The position numbers and the translations under genes were made by a program. DNA of 64,000 bases, from assembly GCA_013397865.1 (NCBI GenBank), contig VZTI01004092.1:780149-844148 (forward strand). The letters are read 5' to 3'. The notes beneath the pieces were generated by a model. It was not told the origin of the DNA. It saw only the letters and a list, made by a program, of their open reading frames with translations, and made no database searches. Below, piece by piece: positions 49,590 through 63,720 of the stretch; within the stretch, counting starts at the first letter, position 1, and each line of letters begins with the position of its first letter. This DNA comes from Struthidea cinerea. Taxonomy: Eukaryota; Chordata; Aves; Passeriformes; Corcoracidae.

Positions 49590-51329
49590 GGGCACAAAGA
49601 CTTAAGAAAGCCACACAGTAATGTAAAGAAAGACAAAGTTCATCCCTAAAATTACTGCTGTGTATTATGGATGATCAAAAGACCCTGCCTTTTCTCTGGA
49701 GAGCTGATAATCCACCAGCCATTTTCACAGCTTCAGCACTAACTCCCCTCTTTACTGCAAACAGAACTGCTTGTCCATGTGCATGTGCAGTCTGCCACAG
49801 CCCTCTAATGCTGACTTTGGCAAAAGTGGTGCTGCAAGTCTGGCATCCCCTTTGAGGTGCAGGTGAAAGTGATGTATAGACACATCTTAATTACTGCATC
49901 CTGTGCACTGGTGCTGAATAAGAGGGGCTTGAATTGAAGCCAGAGCTCCAGCGTGTGTGGTGGGACAGAGCCATTCTGCTTTACACCCTTCTGCTCTTAG
50001 TAGGGCAGAGCTTTCAGCTGTTTTTGTGGTTGAGGGCTGTCCTTACTTTACAAATCAGATATTACAGTATAATTGTACTGAGGGAGAGGAAGATTCTTCT
50101 TGTTATTGTTTGCTGATTTCTCTCCTTTTCTTCTGATATTTTTAACTCTAAAAAAGCTATGCCTAACAGCTTTCCAATATCTATAGGAATTTGAAGTTTG
50201 TTCCCTTAATTCAGAATAGCTAAGAATTTAGTTAAGTGTCTTGGATACAGTCTTTAAGAGTACCTTAAAGCCACCCTACTGCTTTAATGAAAATGGGGCT
50301 ATGATGAAACCATAATTCATTTCCCTCTTATTTTGTGTAAAGGTTTATTAGCTTGTGATTTAAGCAAACCATCTGGTCCTGCTGGCAGTCCAAGTTATGT
50401 CAGACTCAGTGCTTTCTCCCTGTAATATGTTACTGGAGGCAGTTACATTACATGCTTAAGTCCCAAGTCTGGCCTGTGCTTTTTCCATGTCTTAACATCT
50501 GTTCTAGGAAATTTTTCTGGGATCCAAACAAGTTTGCAAGGAGCCAGATCTCTTGTCTTTGTCTTTCTTTTCATGTCTATTTATTTTCCTTCTCTGCAGT
50601 CTAATCAGTTCAACTGAGTAAAAGATAATGCAGAAATTTGCAGTCTCTTTATCATTTCAGCAGTGTACATAGTGAGATAAAAAAATTCTTTAAAAACTCA
50701 AGAGCTGTAGAAAAATAGCAGACTGTCATCTGAGAGTGACAGTTTGAGAAATGTTAATTTTTTTTTTTGGTCCTTCTGATATTCTTTCTACTGACTTTTA
50801 ACTGGAAGACTTTTTGTTTTGCTTGCCTAATCAATTTTGGGCAAAAGTACAGATTTTTATTACATTTTGTCTTGCAATGCTAATTTCTTGTTTATACAAA
50901 ACAGGCCCATGTTTAGAAAATAAATAATTTTAAATATACTTGTTAGCCTGCTGAAGTGGTTTTGAAAAGATCTCTAGTGATTAATTTATATACAGATCAT
51001 GGAAAATTACTTGTTTGTGTTGATATTTGTACCTGTATTCTGTGAAATTTCATAGTTTTGTATTCTGCCGAGAACTTTTGAGACACAATAATGAATATAA
51101 ACAGCTATCCCATAGCCTGCTATTGTCTGGATGTAGATTGAAAGAATTAGAATTTCTTTCCTTCAATCAGAAACATAAAAATGACTCTGATTCCAGGTAT
51201 GTAATTGAACATTAAACTGTGTTTACTACATTTGGCTGCACCTAAATTACTGTATCTTCAGCTTAGGAATAGGGATCTTAGTGTAACAGTCAGGTCCCTT
51301 TGTCATGCCCTTCGAGACTTTTAATTACA

Positions 51330-51882
51330 GACTGGTATGGTCAAGGGAGGGGATTCTGCCCCTCTGTTTTGCTCTGGAGAGACCCCACCTGGAGCATCCA
51401 GCTCTGGGGCCCCCAGCACAGGAAGGTCATGAATCTGCTGGAGCAGGTCCAGAGGAGGCCAAGATGATCAGAGGGTTGGAGCACCTCTCCTAGGAGGAAA
51501 CCCTGGGAATTTTAATTGTTCGGTCTGGAGAAGGCTCTGGAGAGACTTCATGGCAACTTTGAAGTATAAAAAGGGGACTTGAAAGAGAGAGAGAGAGACT
51601 CTTCCCCAAGGTCTCTAGTTACAGGACAGGAGTCAGTGGTTGTAAACTGAAAGAGAATAAGTTTGGACTTGGACATATGGAAGAAGTTCTTTATAATGAG
51701 CGCAGTGAGACACTGGAACAGATTGCCCTGAGAAGTTGTGGATGTCCCATCACTGGAAGTGTTCAGGGTTGGGTTGGACGGGGCTTTGAGCGACCTAATC
51801 TAGTGAAAGGCATGGCAAGAGGGTTGGCCTACACCAACCTTAAGTGGTATTTAAGGTCCCTTCCAACCCAAACCATTCAGTG
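51330..51882 (+). mobile_element. CR1 LINE 3' end, long fragment
   Basis: About 550 bp of CR1 from the end of ORF2 into the 3' UTR. Landmarks in order: attctgcccctctg, gagaccccacctggagcatc, cagctctggggcccccagc, aagatgatcagagggttgga, gcacctctcctaggagg, gtaaactgaaagagaataag, gaagaagttctttataatga, ggggctttgagcgacctaat and aaggtcccttccaaccc, ending aaccattcagtg. The coding portion (LLCSGETPPGASS-type reading in CR1) is broken. An AG repeat at 51584-51598 has expanded inside it. In sense with ERC1. Confidence 0.92.
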
Positions 51883-54800
51883 AAAATCAAAAAAAGATAT
51901 GTAGTCTCTTCTGTAAAGATTGATAATCTACAGGTGAGAAGAAGCCTTATCTAACATTTAGCATGAATTATTTTTATATAGTGTACCAGTGATTTGCTGT
52001 CTTTAATGCCAGTCATACACATGTGAATTTAGGTGCATTCAAATCCTATCACTTGAGATTAGAAAATTTTCCTTTGTGGTGTCTGTGGAGGGCATTCCTT
52101 AGCCTTTTCCTCATTCTTAGTATGCACATAGCATATAAACATGGATTGCATGGGTCACCATTTCAGAGTAGAGCCTCTGCCCCGCAAGTGTTTTTTCAAG
52201 TGTATAGCATTTTGCTCTTTTTTCCCCGTATTGATGACTCTGCCATTGCCTCTTTAGAGTTGCACAGTCCCACTGTACTGAATTACATTGTGTTACCCGC
52301 ATTCGTGATGCGTTTGTTGCTCGGATCATGACCCACAATTGCTCTGCTTCTCTGAAAAGGTGCGAGCAGAAAATTAAGCTCTAGAACTATCTTCCTGAGA
52401 AAGCTAGAGAAGCCTTTTCCAATTTTCTGTGCAGTAGAAAAGTTATCTTCAGCTAATGCTTTATCACTGAGGAAAGCTCACAATAGGAAAAAAGATAGCT
52501 GCCACAACATTGTAATCTAAACAAACTGAAGTGTTTGGGGATGCTGAGGTTCCATTAGCCAGCCATCTGCCTGGATCGACTTTAGGTATTGGAGTCTTTG
52601 GGCTCTGATTTTAAGAGGCAAACAGTAACAACCACATCCGTTGATAATAGCATTCTTCCTGGCCTGAAATACCTATTGTGTCTCAGGAATTCTTAGCAGT
52701 GCATTAGTTCTCATGTAACAGGTGAGGGGACTGGAGCTTGCCTGTCCTGATCATCAGAAATCATTCCATGAGCTAGTACAGAGATAGGTAGGATTTCCAG
52801 CCGCAGTAATACTTTGTATATACAGTCCCTTTCTCAATTTTGCTGTCTTTTTACTGGCTTTTGGGGAACTTGACTAAGCTCTTTGCAGCTCCCTGGCTTC
52901 ACATTACCCAATGGCCAGAAAGGTTTACTGGAGCCACTACATATTTGGAGATAATGTGATATCTCTACGTGTGTGCAAAAGCCTCGTTTTTGATTTGCAG
53001 TTGCAGGAGCCTGAAATAACCGTCTGTAGGAGCAGGGAGGTTAAGATGGTAGATAGGCTCCTGAAAAGGGCTTCAATTTTTTTGTTATGATATCATTTCT
53101 TTACAGGCCGCCATTGACACGATAGATAAATTTCTCCTGTTGCATTGCTGTTTCTCTCTGCCTTGCTTTCATGCTTCCTAAGGAAGGAGATGTAATACTA
53201 TGTAAAATATTTGTTCTGTCTTGACATTTCCCTCTTCTGCTGCTGTGAATCCCATACTGATCTAATTGACATTCTTTGCCTTTTTTCACATTGTTTGTTC
53301 AGTCTCTCAGGAGCTCTCTCCTCTAATAGAAACTTATTTCAGCTTGATGTTCTTCCTTAAAGCTGATAAGCTGTCACCTGGTCAGGTCACTTAAGGCCTA
53401 AAAACAATGAACAAATTAAGTCTCCATTTAAGTTTTCTGCTCAGAATACATGAAGACCTTTCAGGCCTGTCTACAGAGAACTGAATCATGGCTAAGTCAT
53501 AGATAGTCAGAGATACACTTTGTTTTATATACTGTCGTTTGAGCAAAGAGAAAAGAGGAGCAAGAGTTCACTCTTTACATCTTCTGAAATGGGTGGAGGC
53601 TTTCTAGCTACAACTGACAGGGCACAAGCTCACCCACAGCTAAATTGAAAATGTCAACAGCATGTCTCTGAAAATGTCTCAGCGTGCCAAGAGCTCTGGT
53701 TTTGGCAAATATTTTTTCTTTATTATATAATTTAGCTGCTCTCAGGGAAAAAAATTCAAGGGTAGGTGTTAAGTTTTTTGTATAGGCTAAATTAGATGTG
53801 CATTGCAAGTAGTTTGCTTCCAGTGAATATTCCTCTATCATTTCTCACAGGAGGGCTTACTGGGACAGGTCTGCACTAAGATCCCTAAGCTGCCAAATAA
53901 AATGTTTTGTTTTGTAGAAGTTTAATTGAAATAGACCCATGGACTATCTACAACCTGATGAATCTGAACAATGAAGTCTTTACTGTGAATACAATCATCA
54001 CTATTTTGGTGAACTTTGTCTTTAGTAAATTGCGTGACAAATGGCCCTTGCTGGAGAGCATGGAAGGTAATGACAGTTCTGTAAACCAAGTTGTTGGCAG
54101 AGTTTAAAAGCTACTCGCATTCCAACTGTTCCTAATACATGATTAGATCAATTTTCTGTTGGCCTGCAAAAATACAAACTATAACCTTAGAATCAGAAGA
54201 GTTATCAAACAGAGCGATGAGGAAGAGATTAAGTGCCTGCAGTAAGCACTACTGCGAGATACTCTTGCAGAGTTAGCCCTTGCCACCTCTCCCTAGGAGC
54301 CTTGGCCCAGATGTCAGGCTCCAGTCTCCTCATGTCTTCAAAACAGCACAGAGTTGTCACGCTACAGAACTACATCAAGCAAACCAGTCCTTCAGCATTA
54401 GCATCGCAGACCTTGATGGCTGGCAGTGGGAGGAAGCCGGTCAGAAATATTTCAAACCTGATTATGGAGAAGATGTTGTTTCACAGATTGTTTTATCTTG
54501 ACAGCTGACAGATTGACACAGGCCCTTTTGACTGTTGCAGTTGGCTGGGGGGTTGTTGATTTGAGCTGCTTTTCTGTTCAAGCCGAGGGGTTTATAGTTG
54601 GCAAGCCTCTTTTCAGTTTAAAGGAAAATGTCTCTGTATGTATTTCTGATCCACCCAACAGAAGCAGAAGCTGATATCCCAGCAGCTGATGCACTAGTGC
54701 ACCTTCATTACCTCACCATTTTTCTAAGGATCAGTTTCCATCCTAGTAGTATTTTTGCTATTCATTATTTCTGCAGTCCTTCTTTGCATTCTTTTCTGAT

Positions 54801-56429
54801 ATATTTTCTCTATTTCATTTTATAGAGTTTTCTCTTAGTTTTAAAAATTGACAGATTTTCTGATCTTGTTTTGCATGCTAAACACTATTAAAACAGGGAA
54901 AGTTTGGTTATTATATCAGTGCTTGCCAGTTTGGACTACCTGTCACTGAAGTTCTCTTTTGGTGTGTTGATTACTAGATGAATTCTTGGCTGTACATTTT
55001 GAATAGTTTATGATAATTGCCTATTTTAATTTTTTTTTTTTGTTTGCTGAGCATAACAGTACCACCTTTTGGCAGCTGCATTTGAATAGAAGTAGAAAGA
55101 CTTTCTGCAGTAAACACTGCACAAGGTCTATGCTAGATTTTTACAGATCTCCTAATTCTCAATTGCAATGTTTCTTGCTCTGTCACCGATTAAGGATGAA
55201 AACCAGTCTTATTTTTGTCCTGAGTCATTAGGTCAGCCTTTAGGAGTACAGGATTTATTAAAGCATGTTACATACTTCCCTCCAACAGCACCTATATAGC
55301 AAATGACATCCTCAACTCTCCTTGTAAAAACAAGTAAGTAGAAATTGAGCTTGTTGTAATTTCAGTAATTCACTTCCAGGATGGATCACAAGTTGATTGC
55401 TGTGGAGGGATATAAAGGCAATGCAGTGCTTTCATACTAAATAGTGGTTTCATACTAAATTTATACAAATGTTTGATTATGTGCAGCATCAGTAGCATCT
55501 CAGTTACTCCTGTTGAAAGCACATTATACAATTGTTTATGAAAACTTGGTTGTGATGGGAAGAGAAAACCTACATGGAAGAAGTCAGTGAAATGTGTTCT
55601 ATTGAGCTTTATTATAAAATTATTAAAGCACTTCCAGAGGTTTTTGAATGCTATATGTAGCTAGATTTGAGCATTTATTGTGATTTTGCATGTTAATTAG
55701 GGATGAATTTTACCTGAGACAGAACCTGTTCTGAGTGCAAAACAAAATTACTCTTCGTCTGTGTAAAATCTGTGCTAGAATTTATCATCATGTTGATTCT
55801 GAATCTTTCCAGTTTACTGAAGATACGAGCATTGTTCTGCTGTGCTTCTCTGCCATCAGCAACTCTTTGAATGTCTTACATTGCTAAATCCCAACACATG
55901 CCTAAAAGCAGTGTTCAAACCATATTTTGAGGCAAGTAGCCTCACTAACACCTTCATGGGAACCCAGTCCTCTCCCTGCTTTGGAAACATTACCTTTGTT
56001 CTTAAGTGCACATGTAGTTTGTCTTTAGGCATCATTTACAGTGAAAATGTTTTATCCTTTTGGTATATTATCAATGTGTTTCATTTAATACCTTGCATTT
56101 TTGTGGCTCAGTGGTAACATACGCAGGCCATCCTCTTACCCCTGTGGTACATTTTCTAAAGCAGAAATACAGAGGAGTTGAAGGTTTGTATTGTAATGGT
56201 TATGTTGCAGTGAGCAAACTAAGTGAACTCCCAAGCTGTAGTGTTGCTTTGGTCAATTGCAGACATCCTGTCCACAGCACTGGATGATGCCTCCAGCCTC
56301 CCGAAGTGCTGTGTAGCATCCATGCACTGGTAACCTTTGTACTCCAGTTGAGTTGTGACATTTAGTAAGTTCCAGCTGATCACACTGCACTATTTTTCTC
56401 TCCTCCTGTCTTCTCCAAAAATATTTTAG

Positions 56430-56590
56430 GTAGAAGAGCTGATGATGGCTATGGAGAAGGTCAAACAGGAGCTGGAGTCAATGAAAGCAAAATTGTCCTC
56501 TACACAACAGTCTTTGGCTGAGAAGGAAACCCATTTGACCAACCTACGAGCTGAAAGAAGGAAACATTTGGAGGAAGTCTTGGAAATGAA
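56430..56590 (+). CDS. ERC1: ERC1 (ELKS) coding exon C, coiled-coil rod segment
   Basis: Internal ERC1 exon of 53 codons plus two bases. It starts VEELMMAMEKVKQELESM, passes through STQQSLAEKETHLTNLRAE, and ends HLEEVLEM followed by AA of a split Lys codon. The acceptor is a modest tract ending atattttag (AG 56428-56429). The donor is a near-consensus gaa|gtaagt after 56590. It is in frame with both exon A (skipping B) and exon B. Composition is that of a long parallel coiled coil, with Leu/Met/Val heptad positions among Glu and Lys and no proline. The sequence follows ERC1 rather than ERC2, which I remember as IEELMNALEKTRQELDA. Met stands where I recall Leu in human (VEELLMAM), a conservative core change. 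In the family, the next exon should continue QEALLAAISEKDAN; I do not find it before the end of the window. Confidence 0.96.
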
Positions 56591-57448
56591 GTAAGTGTCT
56601 TCTTTTATTATTTGTAGACGTGTTTTATTGATGTCTCTGCATTCCTTTCTCATCCTCGTTGTTCTAAAGACAGCCCCTGCATGGATATGTCTCTGCAGAT
56701 AACAGCTGTCTATAATCAGTCGAGCCTTCAGAGGTGACTTCTGACCTGGGATTACTGACACGACTTTCACACTTCCTCTGGAGCTCAAAAACATTTCTTC
56801 CTTTTGATTGTTTACAGTAGGCTACTGTTATTTGCACAATAGCAACTTCAAAGATCCTAAGCAACTATTGGGACTCAATTATTTTATGTCTAATGAATGT
56901 ACCATCTTGCTTTGAGCAGCCTATAACTACTTTAAGGTAAGGTGCAAGTCAGTGTAGCAAATGACAACAAAAAGAGGGAAGAGATAAACATAATGTCAGG
57001 TGTTTGTCATGTTAAAATCAGACTGCAGATGTCTGATCTGCTCAGGTATTTTTCAAACTCAGGCAGATGATTCATTAGCCCTGGAGCAGTTTGAAGTTCT
57101 CTGTCAGTCAAACTTTTCTCATCATCTTTACACAAGGAAGCCTGGATAAAACCAAGCTTTGAGGAGATGGGGAGAAGAGAGGGATTAGACTTCTCAGGCT
57201 TAAATACTTCCTAATTTCTGACTGTGCATTACAGATAAATACTTAGTTTAGGGAGACATTAATCCATTTAGTGCAATGATGGATAGTGCTGCCAGCAGTT
57301 CATTAGAAACACTTTCAGTTGTTTAGCCAGCCCTAAAGAGAAGGAACATTTTTATTGGCAGGACTAGCAGTGGTTCCTCCACTGTGGTTTTGTGAGCCAT
57401 TATTTATTTGTTTAACTATTCTACACTGGTCTCTTTCCTTTCCTTTTC

Positions 57449-57475
57449 TTTTTTTTTTTTTTTTTTTTTTTTTTT
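57449..57475. repeat. Poly-T run (27) in a pyrimidine tract
   Basis: Twenty-seven Ts preceded by ctctttcctttccttttc. It could be the A tail of a minus-strand retroposed sequence, but I recognise no body to its right (57476-57660). The simplest reading is a simple repeat. Confidence 0.88.
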
Positions 57476-60400
57476 GTAATGAAGGGATAGAAAAACAGCT
57501 GTTACAAAATGGAAAGAGGTGGCTTAGATCTTGAAACTTTAACTTAGGAGTGCTGTATAAAGTGGGCCAAGCCTCCCCAGCTTCATATTCAGCTACAACA
57601 GTTTGATCTAGACCTGGCATAAGGATGTTGGAAGACTGCAGTACTTAAAAGCCACACTTTTTATTTTTAATAAAAAATTTTATTGAGCTATAAATTTGAC
57701 TGCCTTGAGAGTTGCTGTATGGGGGGATGGGAAGAATAGCTCTTTAGGTGATGTGGGAATCCAAAGCAACTGGAGATGTATCCCATATCCAATCAGTTGA
57801 CAGTACTTTATTCTGCCAAACTGCTCTGCCAAACCTTCTCATTAAAATCTACACGTAGTGTACTGTATATCCTGAAATGTATTTGGAATTGTGTAGATCC
57901 TTTAATATAACTACTCACTTCTAAATGATGACCTCTCTTAGCTGTGTAAGTTATTGTTGGAAAGTTTTTGTACTGAAATATAGTATCAGGGACTGCATGA
58001 ACTGGTAGATCCATTGTACCTCAGAAGGAAGAAGAACACTGGAGAGAATGGTAATGCTGTCAGCACATGGAGAGAAAGATGGAAAAAGCATTACGTTTGT
58101 ATAGTTAACTAGCTGAGCATGTTTTAGTCATAGCTGGTCTGTCTTAAAGTTCTATAAAGCTGCCAAAGGCATCCAAACTTCAAAAACTTGCTCTCACCGT
58201 GAGGCTCTGTTGCAAACAAGTCTCTACTGAGGACTCCCAGTCAATTAAATACCTTATTTTATATACAGAAACTCCAGTATATTCTTTGTTATCCTGCTTT
58301 CCCAGCCTGTGTCTCTTATATGAAAAGCACTGCTCTGTTTCGTAGTTTTGCAAAAAGTGTCTCGTGTTGTTAAAGTATTTACTACTATTTCAACTGAAAA
58401 GTAACAGTAATTGAATGAGTGGTCAGTTTTGTGAAGCAATTAGCTGCTTTTGGAGTTCTTATGGAGACAAATAGCTGTTGTACAGATAGTGTTCAAAGGT
58501 ATGGTGAAGCAGTATTGTTTCCTAAGTTTTAGGGCATGCTTCAGTGGGAAAAGTTTGAGGTGCTCAAAACCAGCACTGATTAAATTTGAGATTTGATAGA
58601 GGTATAGATTTAACAACCTAGGCCCTGCAGTCAGCCTATGGGGCTGGGGAGCAGACAGAAGAATAGCTTAGGAAATGCTGCTTTAGGAGATTATAGATAT
58701 GGAGTGAAAGAAAGTGTTAAAGCAACAGGGGGACTCCAGAATGTTACCTCTGGGTTTTAATAGGAAGTTGTTAGATATAATGCTGGTGAAAATACATGTT
58801 TAAAATACTGTTTCGTAGAGTAGAACTTGTGTTTACTACTGACTCTGTAACCCTGAGAAGATCATTTCACACTCCTTAGGGAATAGTGTGGCGCTAGAAT
58901 AGCTCAAGTGTGAATTATTCCAAGCAAGAAATTTCACTCCTTAAAGAAATACTGTGTATTCTGAAGCCCTCTTCCTTTCAGTCTGGTATTTTCGTTTTCT
59001 TTAAAAAAACTTTATTGCGAATAATTATGAGAGAGGCAGATAATGGTCTCTATTTATATCACCAAACCTGATCTACTGTAGAGAAATACTAGTGAACTGC
59101 TAGGATTTTTGTTTTGTTATGTTTTCTTTAAGAAGTTCTAATGTTTCCATCATTCACAGCAAATCTTTTAAATTAGGCAGGAATAAAGTGCTGTCTACAG
59201 AGAAATCTCTGTTCTTTGTCCCATAAAAACCTGCTTAGGCTGAGCTGAGTTATAAACTGTTGAAAATCGCCAGTTTTACTTTCCTTTTTTTTTTTTCCTG
59301 GTGTTGTCAGCAAATTTTGGCAGTGTGTGAAAATAACCAAGCATAAACAGTCTAATCTGAGGCCGAGCTCATGCAGTTGCCAAATCTGTAGCAGCGGACA
59401 CTGCACTTACAGGGAAAGGGAACAGACTCTGTGTCTGCGTGGCTTTTTTACTAGACAGGCCTTTTGTTATGGTCAGAAGGACCAGAAGGTTCTTCCTAGT
59501 CATGTGCTTCAGGATTGAAAAGTCCCAGTTGGGGCATTTCTCAATCTGTTCTTTCAGACCTGGAAAACTATCCAATAGCCCTTTCCTGAATTATGCCTTC
59601 TCCTGCTAATTGCAATTGCTGCTAGCCCTATAATTCAAGGTATGCAGACTTACCATAATGTAGTGGGCACTTCAGAGTTTAATCTTTCATCCTGCTGGCT
59701 CACAACAGAAGGATTATTACTTGTCTGAGAATAATTTACTCTCCTCTTGTTTCTTGAAAAATAATCAAGGATATTGCAGATGAATTAATTGTTATGGCAG
59801 AAAATAATTTATGTTTCAAAATCAATCTGTCAGAAAACATATTTTGATTTCTTACCTGACTGTACATGAGTCGTCTTTGGAGTAGTTATCACAGTAGTTT
59901 CTAATTACATGAATTCATCCCACAGATAGTGTTTCTTTGATACAGAGTGTGGGCAGTGATCAGAAATGAAGCAGGCCTGTGTAGCTTAATGAGGCTGTTT
60001 ATTGTATACCTTCCTTTTTTCATCTCGGAGCTGCTGAGAGCTACAGGAGGGCTACTCATAAAAATAAGATGCCAACCTAGGCAGGGCTATGCAGGAAGAC
60101 TGTTCACCCATATCTCTGCTACAGTTTTCCTGCATGATACGATTTAAAAATATTTGGTAGATGGAGAAGTCCACATTCTTCATTTTCTGACTCTCCGATA
60201 AGAAGAACACAAAGGCATGCACATGAACACTCACAACTGAAAATTAAGTCAGTGGAAGCTGAGGTTGTTTATCTTCTGAAAAGTTCATCTTCCCAGCAAT
60301 AAAGCAGCATTGTCTGGAGGTATGAGTATGAAGCTGAAATTGAAAGTAGTCCAAAAGAAACTTACTAATTGACACAGTTTATTTGCCAGAAAAGTAAAAT

Positions 60401-63400
60401 CAGTTGATCCAAAATGAGGTGTGAAGTAGTTTCAAGCCCTGCAAACAGTTTAACCAAACAAAAATACTTCAGGTTGTGTGCTCCCATGGTGAACAGAACT
60501 CAAAAAAGGAAAGTATCGATGTCCATCCAACAGCTCATCCACAACTGTCTGCTTGGAAATTAAGGAATGTTTTTTGTCTTTAAAGAAGTCATGCTTTATG
60601 CATATGGATTAACAACAGTTCCCCAGAGCAGATGAACAGCTGTCCCCACAGTTTGAAATCCCTTTTTTGTTTGTTGTCAGTGCCACAGAGCAGTAGCACC
60701 TTACCCTCACATCAGCAAGGCGTGGCTTTCTTGGCCCAGCACAGGCTCTTCAGCATATTGAACTGGACTTACAGGGTCTGTGGGTCACTCGGTGTGTCAG
60801 ACCATCACGTGATAGCAGCAGTGGTACCAAAACTTCTCCTGTAATTACTTCACGTGAACTTAAATAAGCTGAAGTCCCACAGGGGGCACTCTGTGTCTGT
60901 AGGATTCACTGTCTGGGGCAAAGCTGAACAAGTGCATCTGTGTCAGTCCCTTTCTCTTTCTATTAGCTTTAGAATTTTCTTTTTTATATATATTTTTCAG
61001 TGAAAATTAACATGCTAGTGTCCTATTACCATTGTTTTGTCCTTTTCAATTTTCAAGGATAAAATATTTAATCATATATGTTTATTTTAATTCTATATTG
61101 TTGCCCCGTTACATTGTGAACACTTCAGTTGAAGTAGTCTGAAATAGGAAAAATAATCAATTTCTAATTACTGAACAATACAGACCTCACGTTTAAATAA
61201 TTTGAAATAAACTGACCTTGGAACTGCTGTTAATCTCCAAGTGAATTGCATGGAGTCCAATAGAAAAGCTGAAATACAGTGTGCAGATGTATTGTGTGTC
61301 TTTTGAGGCTCAAGTTAATTGAGAGATCTTGGTTATCCTCAAATCTGGTGTCTTTTGCTACTATTTTTTTAAGTCAGGTGAAAACTAGAGACAAAGCATA
61401 ATCTCTTAGCACTTCTTTTTCTCCTGGCAACGAAGGAATGAGTCCTGTTAACGCTTTCTGTCCTCCTGCGTTGTCCATGAGCCTTTTGAGCACTGTGAGA
61501 CACAAGTGTTCTGGCAGCACTGGAGACAGCCTGCCGCACTGTTTGCAGTGCAGCTCACACTAGACGGCCTGAATCATGGAAGCAAGCAGAAGAGTTTAAC
61601 CCATTTTTGGGCAGCAGTACTAAACCCGTCAATCAAATATTTCACATAAATGAATCTTGAATCTCAAAGTGTCACAGAACGATAAAACTGCAAAGCAAAG
61701 ACATGAACCTTTAGCAAAGCCTGCATAAACCAAGTGCCCCACATCAGTACACACTGAATTAGATTGTTGCACTCTACTCCGTTTCTTTAAGTATTGGGAA
61801 GTTATATTTATCTTTTTTGACTGGTTTGTTGTTACTCTTCACCTGCCTTGAAAATCTTTTTCTTCTGTAGCTTTTCAGATACTAAAATCTTGGCATGTGT
61901 CACAGTCCTGTTCTGTCTTGTGATAGAACCTCTGTATCTCATTTTATCTTGAATTCTGTGGTCCCCAAGAACAATCTTGCAGACAGAAAGTACTGTACTA
62001 TCTTAATGAGCCATGACAGGCCTGGAAGCAAAACCAACTGCTGAAAACTACACCAGGTGGTGTTAAAGCGTTTTGCTCCACTCAGTAATTTCCAAGACTA
62101 TTGACGTTGTAGGGAGGAGTTAGGAAAAAGAGGTGCAGTCGTTAACTCCTGGAGAATTTAGTTACGCTATGCTCTTGTTCCCATGCCTTTCCATGGGAGA
62201 TTATTCTTCTGGTTATGTTTTTCCAGGGACTAGGTTTAGTGGAAGTCATCCCTTCAGTGGCATAGTTTTCTAGATGGTGAAAGAAAATTAAACCTCTTTC
62301 AAGTGAGAATGTGAAAAATTTAGCATACAGCCTCAGTGTGAAAAATGCAGAGGTTCTGTCATGCTTTCGTTTTCTGTTAATAGATCGCAACATCCTTACA
62401 GAAATTGCTCTGAAAGGTCTCATCAATAGAGATCTTGGCATATATGTACACAGAGTACTAAAATGTATGATTTTTTTTGGACTTACACAATCCTGACACT
62501 AGTGAATGAATACCCTTCTTGTCTTTTGTCAGTTTTGCTAGTCATTATTGCAAACAATCTTAGGGAACAGGTGCAGCACAAGAAAATTTCACGTTCTTTA
62601 CTGCCCAGAGGGCATTGCTTTGGTAAAAGTTTGTTTTTATCATAACCTGTATGCAGATCGTGTTACCTAAAAGAAAAAGAATTATGTTGTTTTTGAATAG
62701 ATAGCCCAGTGTTAAATTGGTAGAGAAATAGGGAGAGTGATGATTTTATTTTGACTAATATATAGAACAGATTGCTTGTAAGATGACTCTAAGGGCACCA
62801 ATATACTGCCTTCTGCTAACTAATTCTGTGTGCCTTTATTTTGTACAATTAAATACAGTCAGAAGTTCTGTCAGAAGTAAAAGTTTATCTGTTCAGCGAA
62901 TCTGTGTAGTTTTCCCTTGGAAGTATGAATACACCACTTCACTTATTTCTAGAACAACACTTGACAAAAGTACATTTCCAAGTTTTCTGCATGCAAAGAC
63001 ATTTTTTGCGTATAGTTCTGTACACAAGAAGCATAAATATGACTGCAACTTTTGTTTTAAAATATGCAGGAGTGTTTTGGCTCAGGGTTGATAGCAAAAG
63101 TAGATTTCCTATGCTGGCTGTTTCAGCTGCATCAATGATTCCTGTCGCCATCCCTAATCCAGCTATAAGATTCTGGGGCTTCCAGGGGTGTTACTGAGCT
63201 AAACCAAATCAGGCACTTTTTACTTTCTGTTAAAGTCAAAAGAACCATGAGTTCCTTAGGGTGCTTTTTCCTCTTTTACAAACTTGAACTGTAAATAGTA
63301 ATGGATATAAATCAACTCTGTGAGCACTACATATTTCATTAAATACAGTCAAGTTGCAGATTAATAGAAGTTCCAAGTGAAAATATTATGGTATCTCATT

Positions 63401-63642
63401 GCATATATTGTAGATTTAATGTAGTGTGAACAATAGTAGCTTTGAGCAATTGTAAATCCCATCCGGACATTGTCAACATAGTTCAAAATACATGGAGGGA
63501 ACTCTCACAGGGTGGATGTGTTCACATGGTCACTGTGCATGTGCAAGTCACTCTTTTATTGGGTTTAAAATAACAGTGTAGCTTTGCGGGGTGTAGGTAA
63601 GGCAAAGTCTAACTCCAGGCTGTTTTCTGGAGTGGAACAGAA

Positions 63643-63720
63643 TTTTTTTTTTTTTTTTTTTTTNNNNNNNNNNNNNNNNNNNNNNNNNNNNNNNNNNNNN
63701 NNNNNNNNNNNNNTTTTTTT
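63643..63720. repeat. Poly-T tract with internal N gap (50 N)
   Basis: T run 63643-63663, then 50 Ns (63664-63713), then T again at 63714-63720. Ts on both sides suggest one long collapsed homopolymer or a T-rich insertion. It lies about 230 bp upstream of the candidate acceptor at 63944. Confidence 0.95.

Larger units (their letters stand above)
40631..56429 (+). other. ERC1: ERC1 intron between exons B and C (15,799 bp)
   Basis: Bounded by gt at 40631-40632 and ag at 56428-56429. It contains a 46-bp tandem duplication (40815-40900), a strong hairpin (41916-41965) followed by a TA-rich stretch, a purine-rich block (about 42088-42280), a 16-base palindrome (44830-44845), a minus-strand CR1 3' end (46709-46852), a 17-base A run (49573-49589), a plus-strand CR1 3' end (51330-51882) and a less AT-rich block at 54230-54510 with two overlapping open frames. 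Otherwise unremarkable intron sequence. Confidence 0.85.

Noticed and set aside
57449..57660. Poly-T run considered as the tail of a minus-strand processed pseudogene
   Set aside because: No coding similarity or target-site duplication is visible to the right of the run; a simple pyrimidine repeat explains it.
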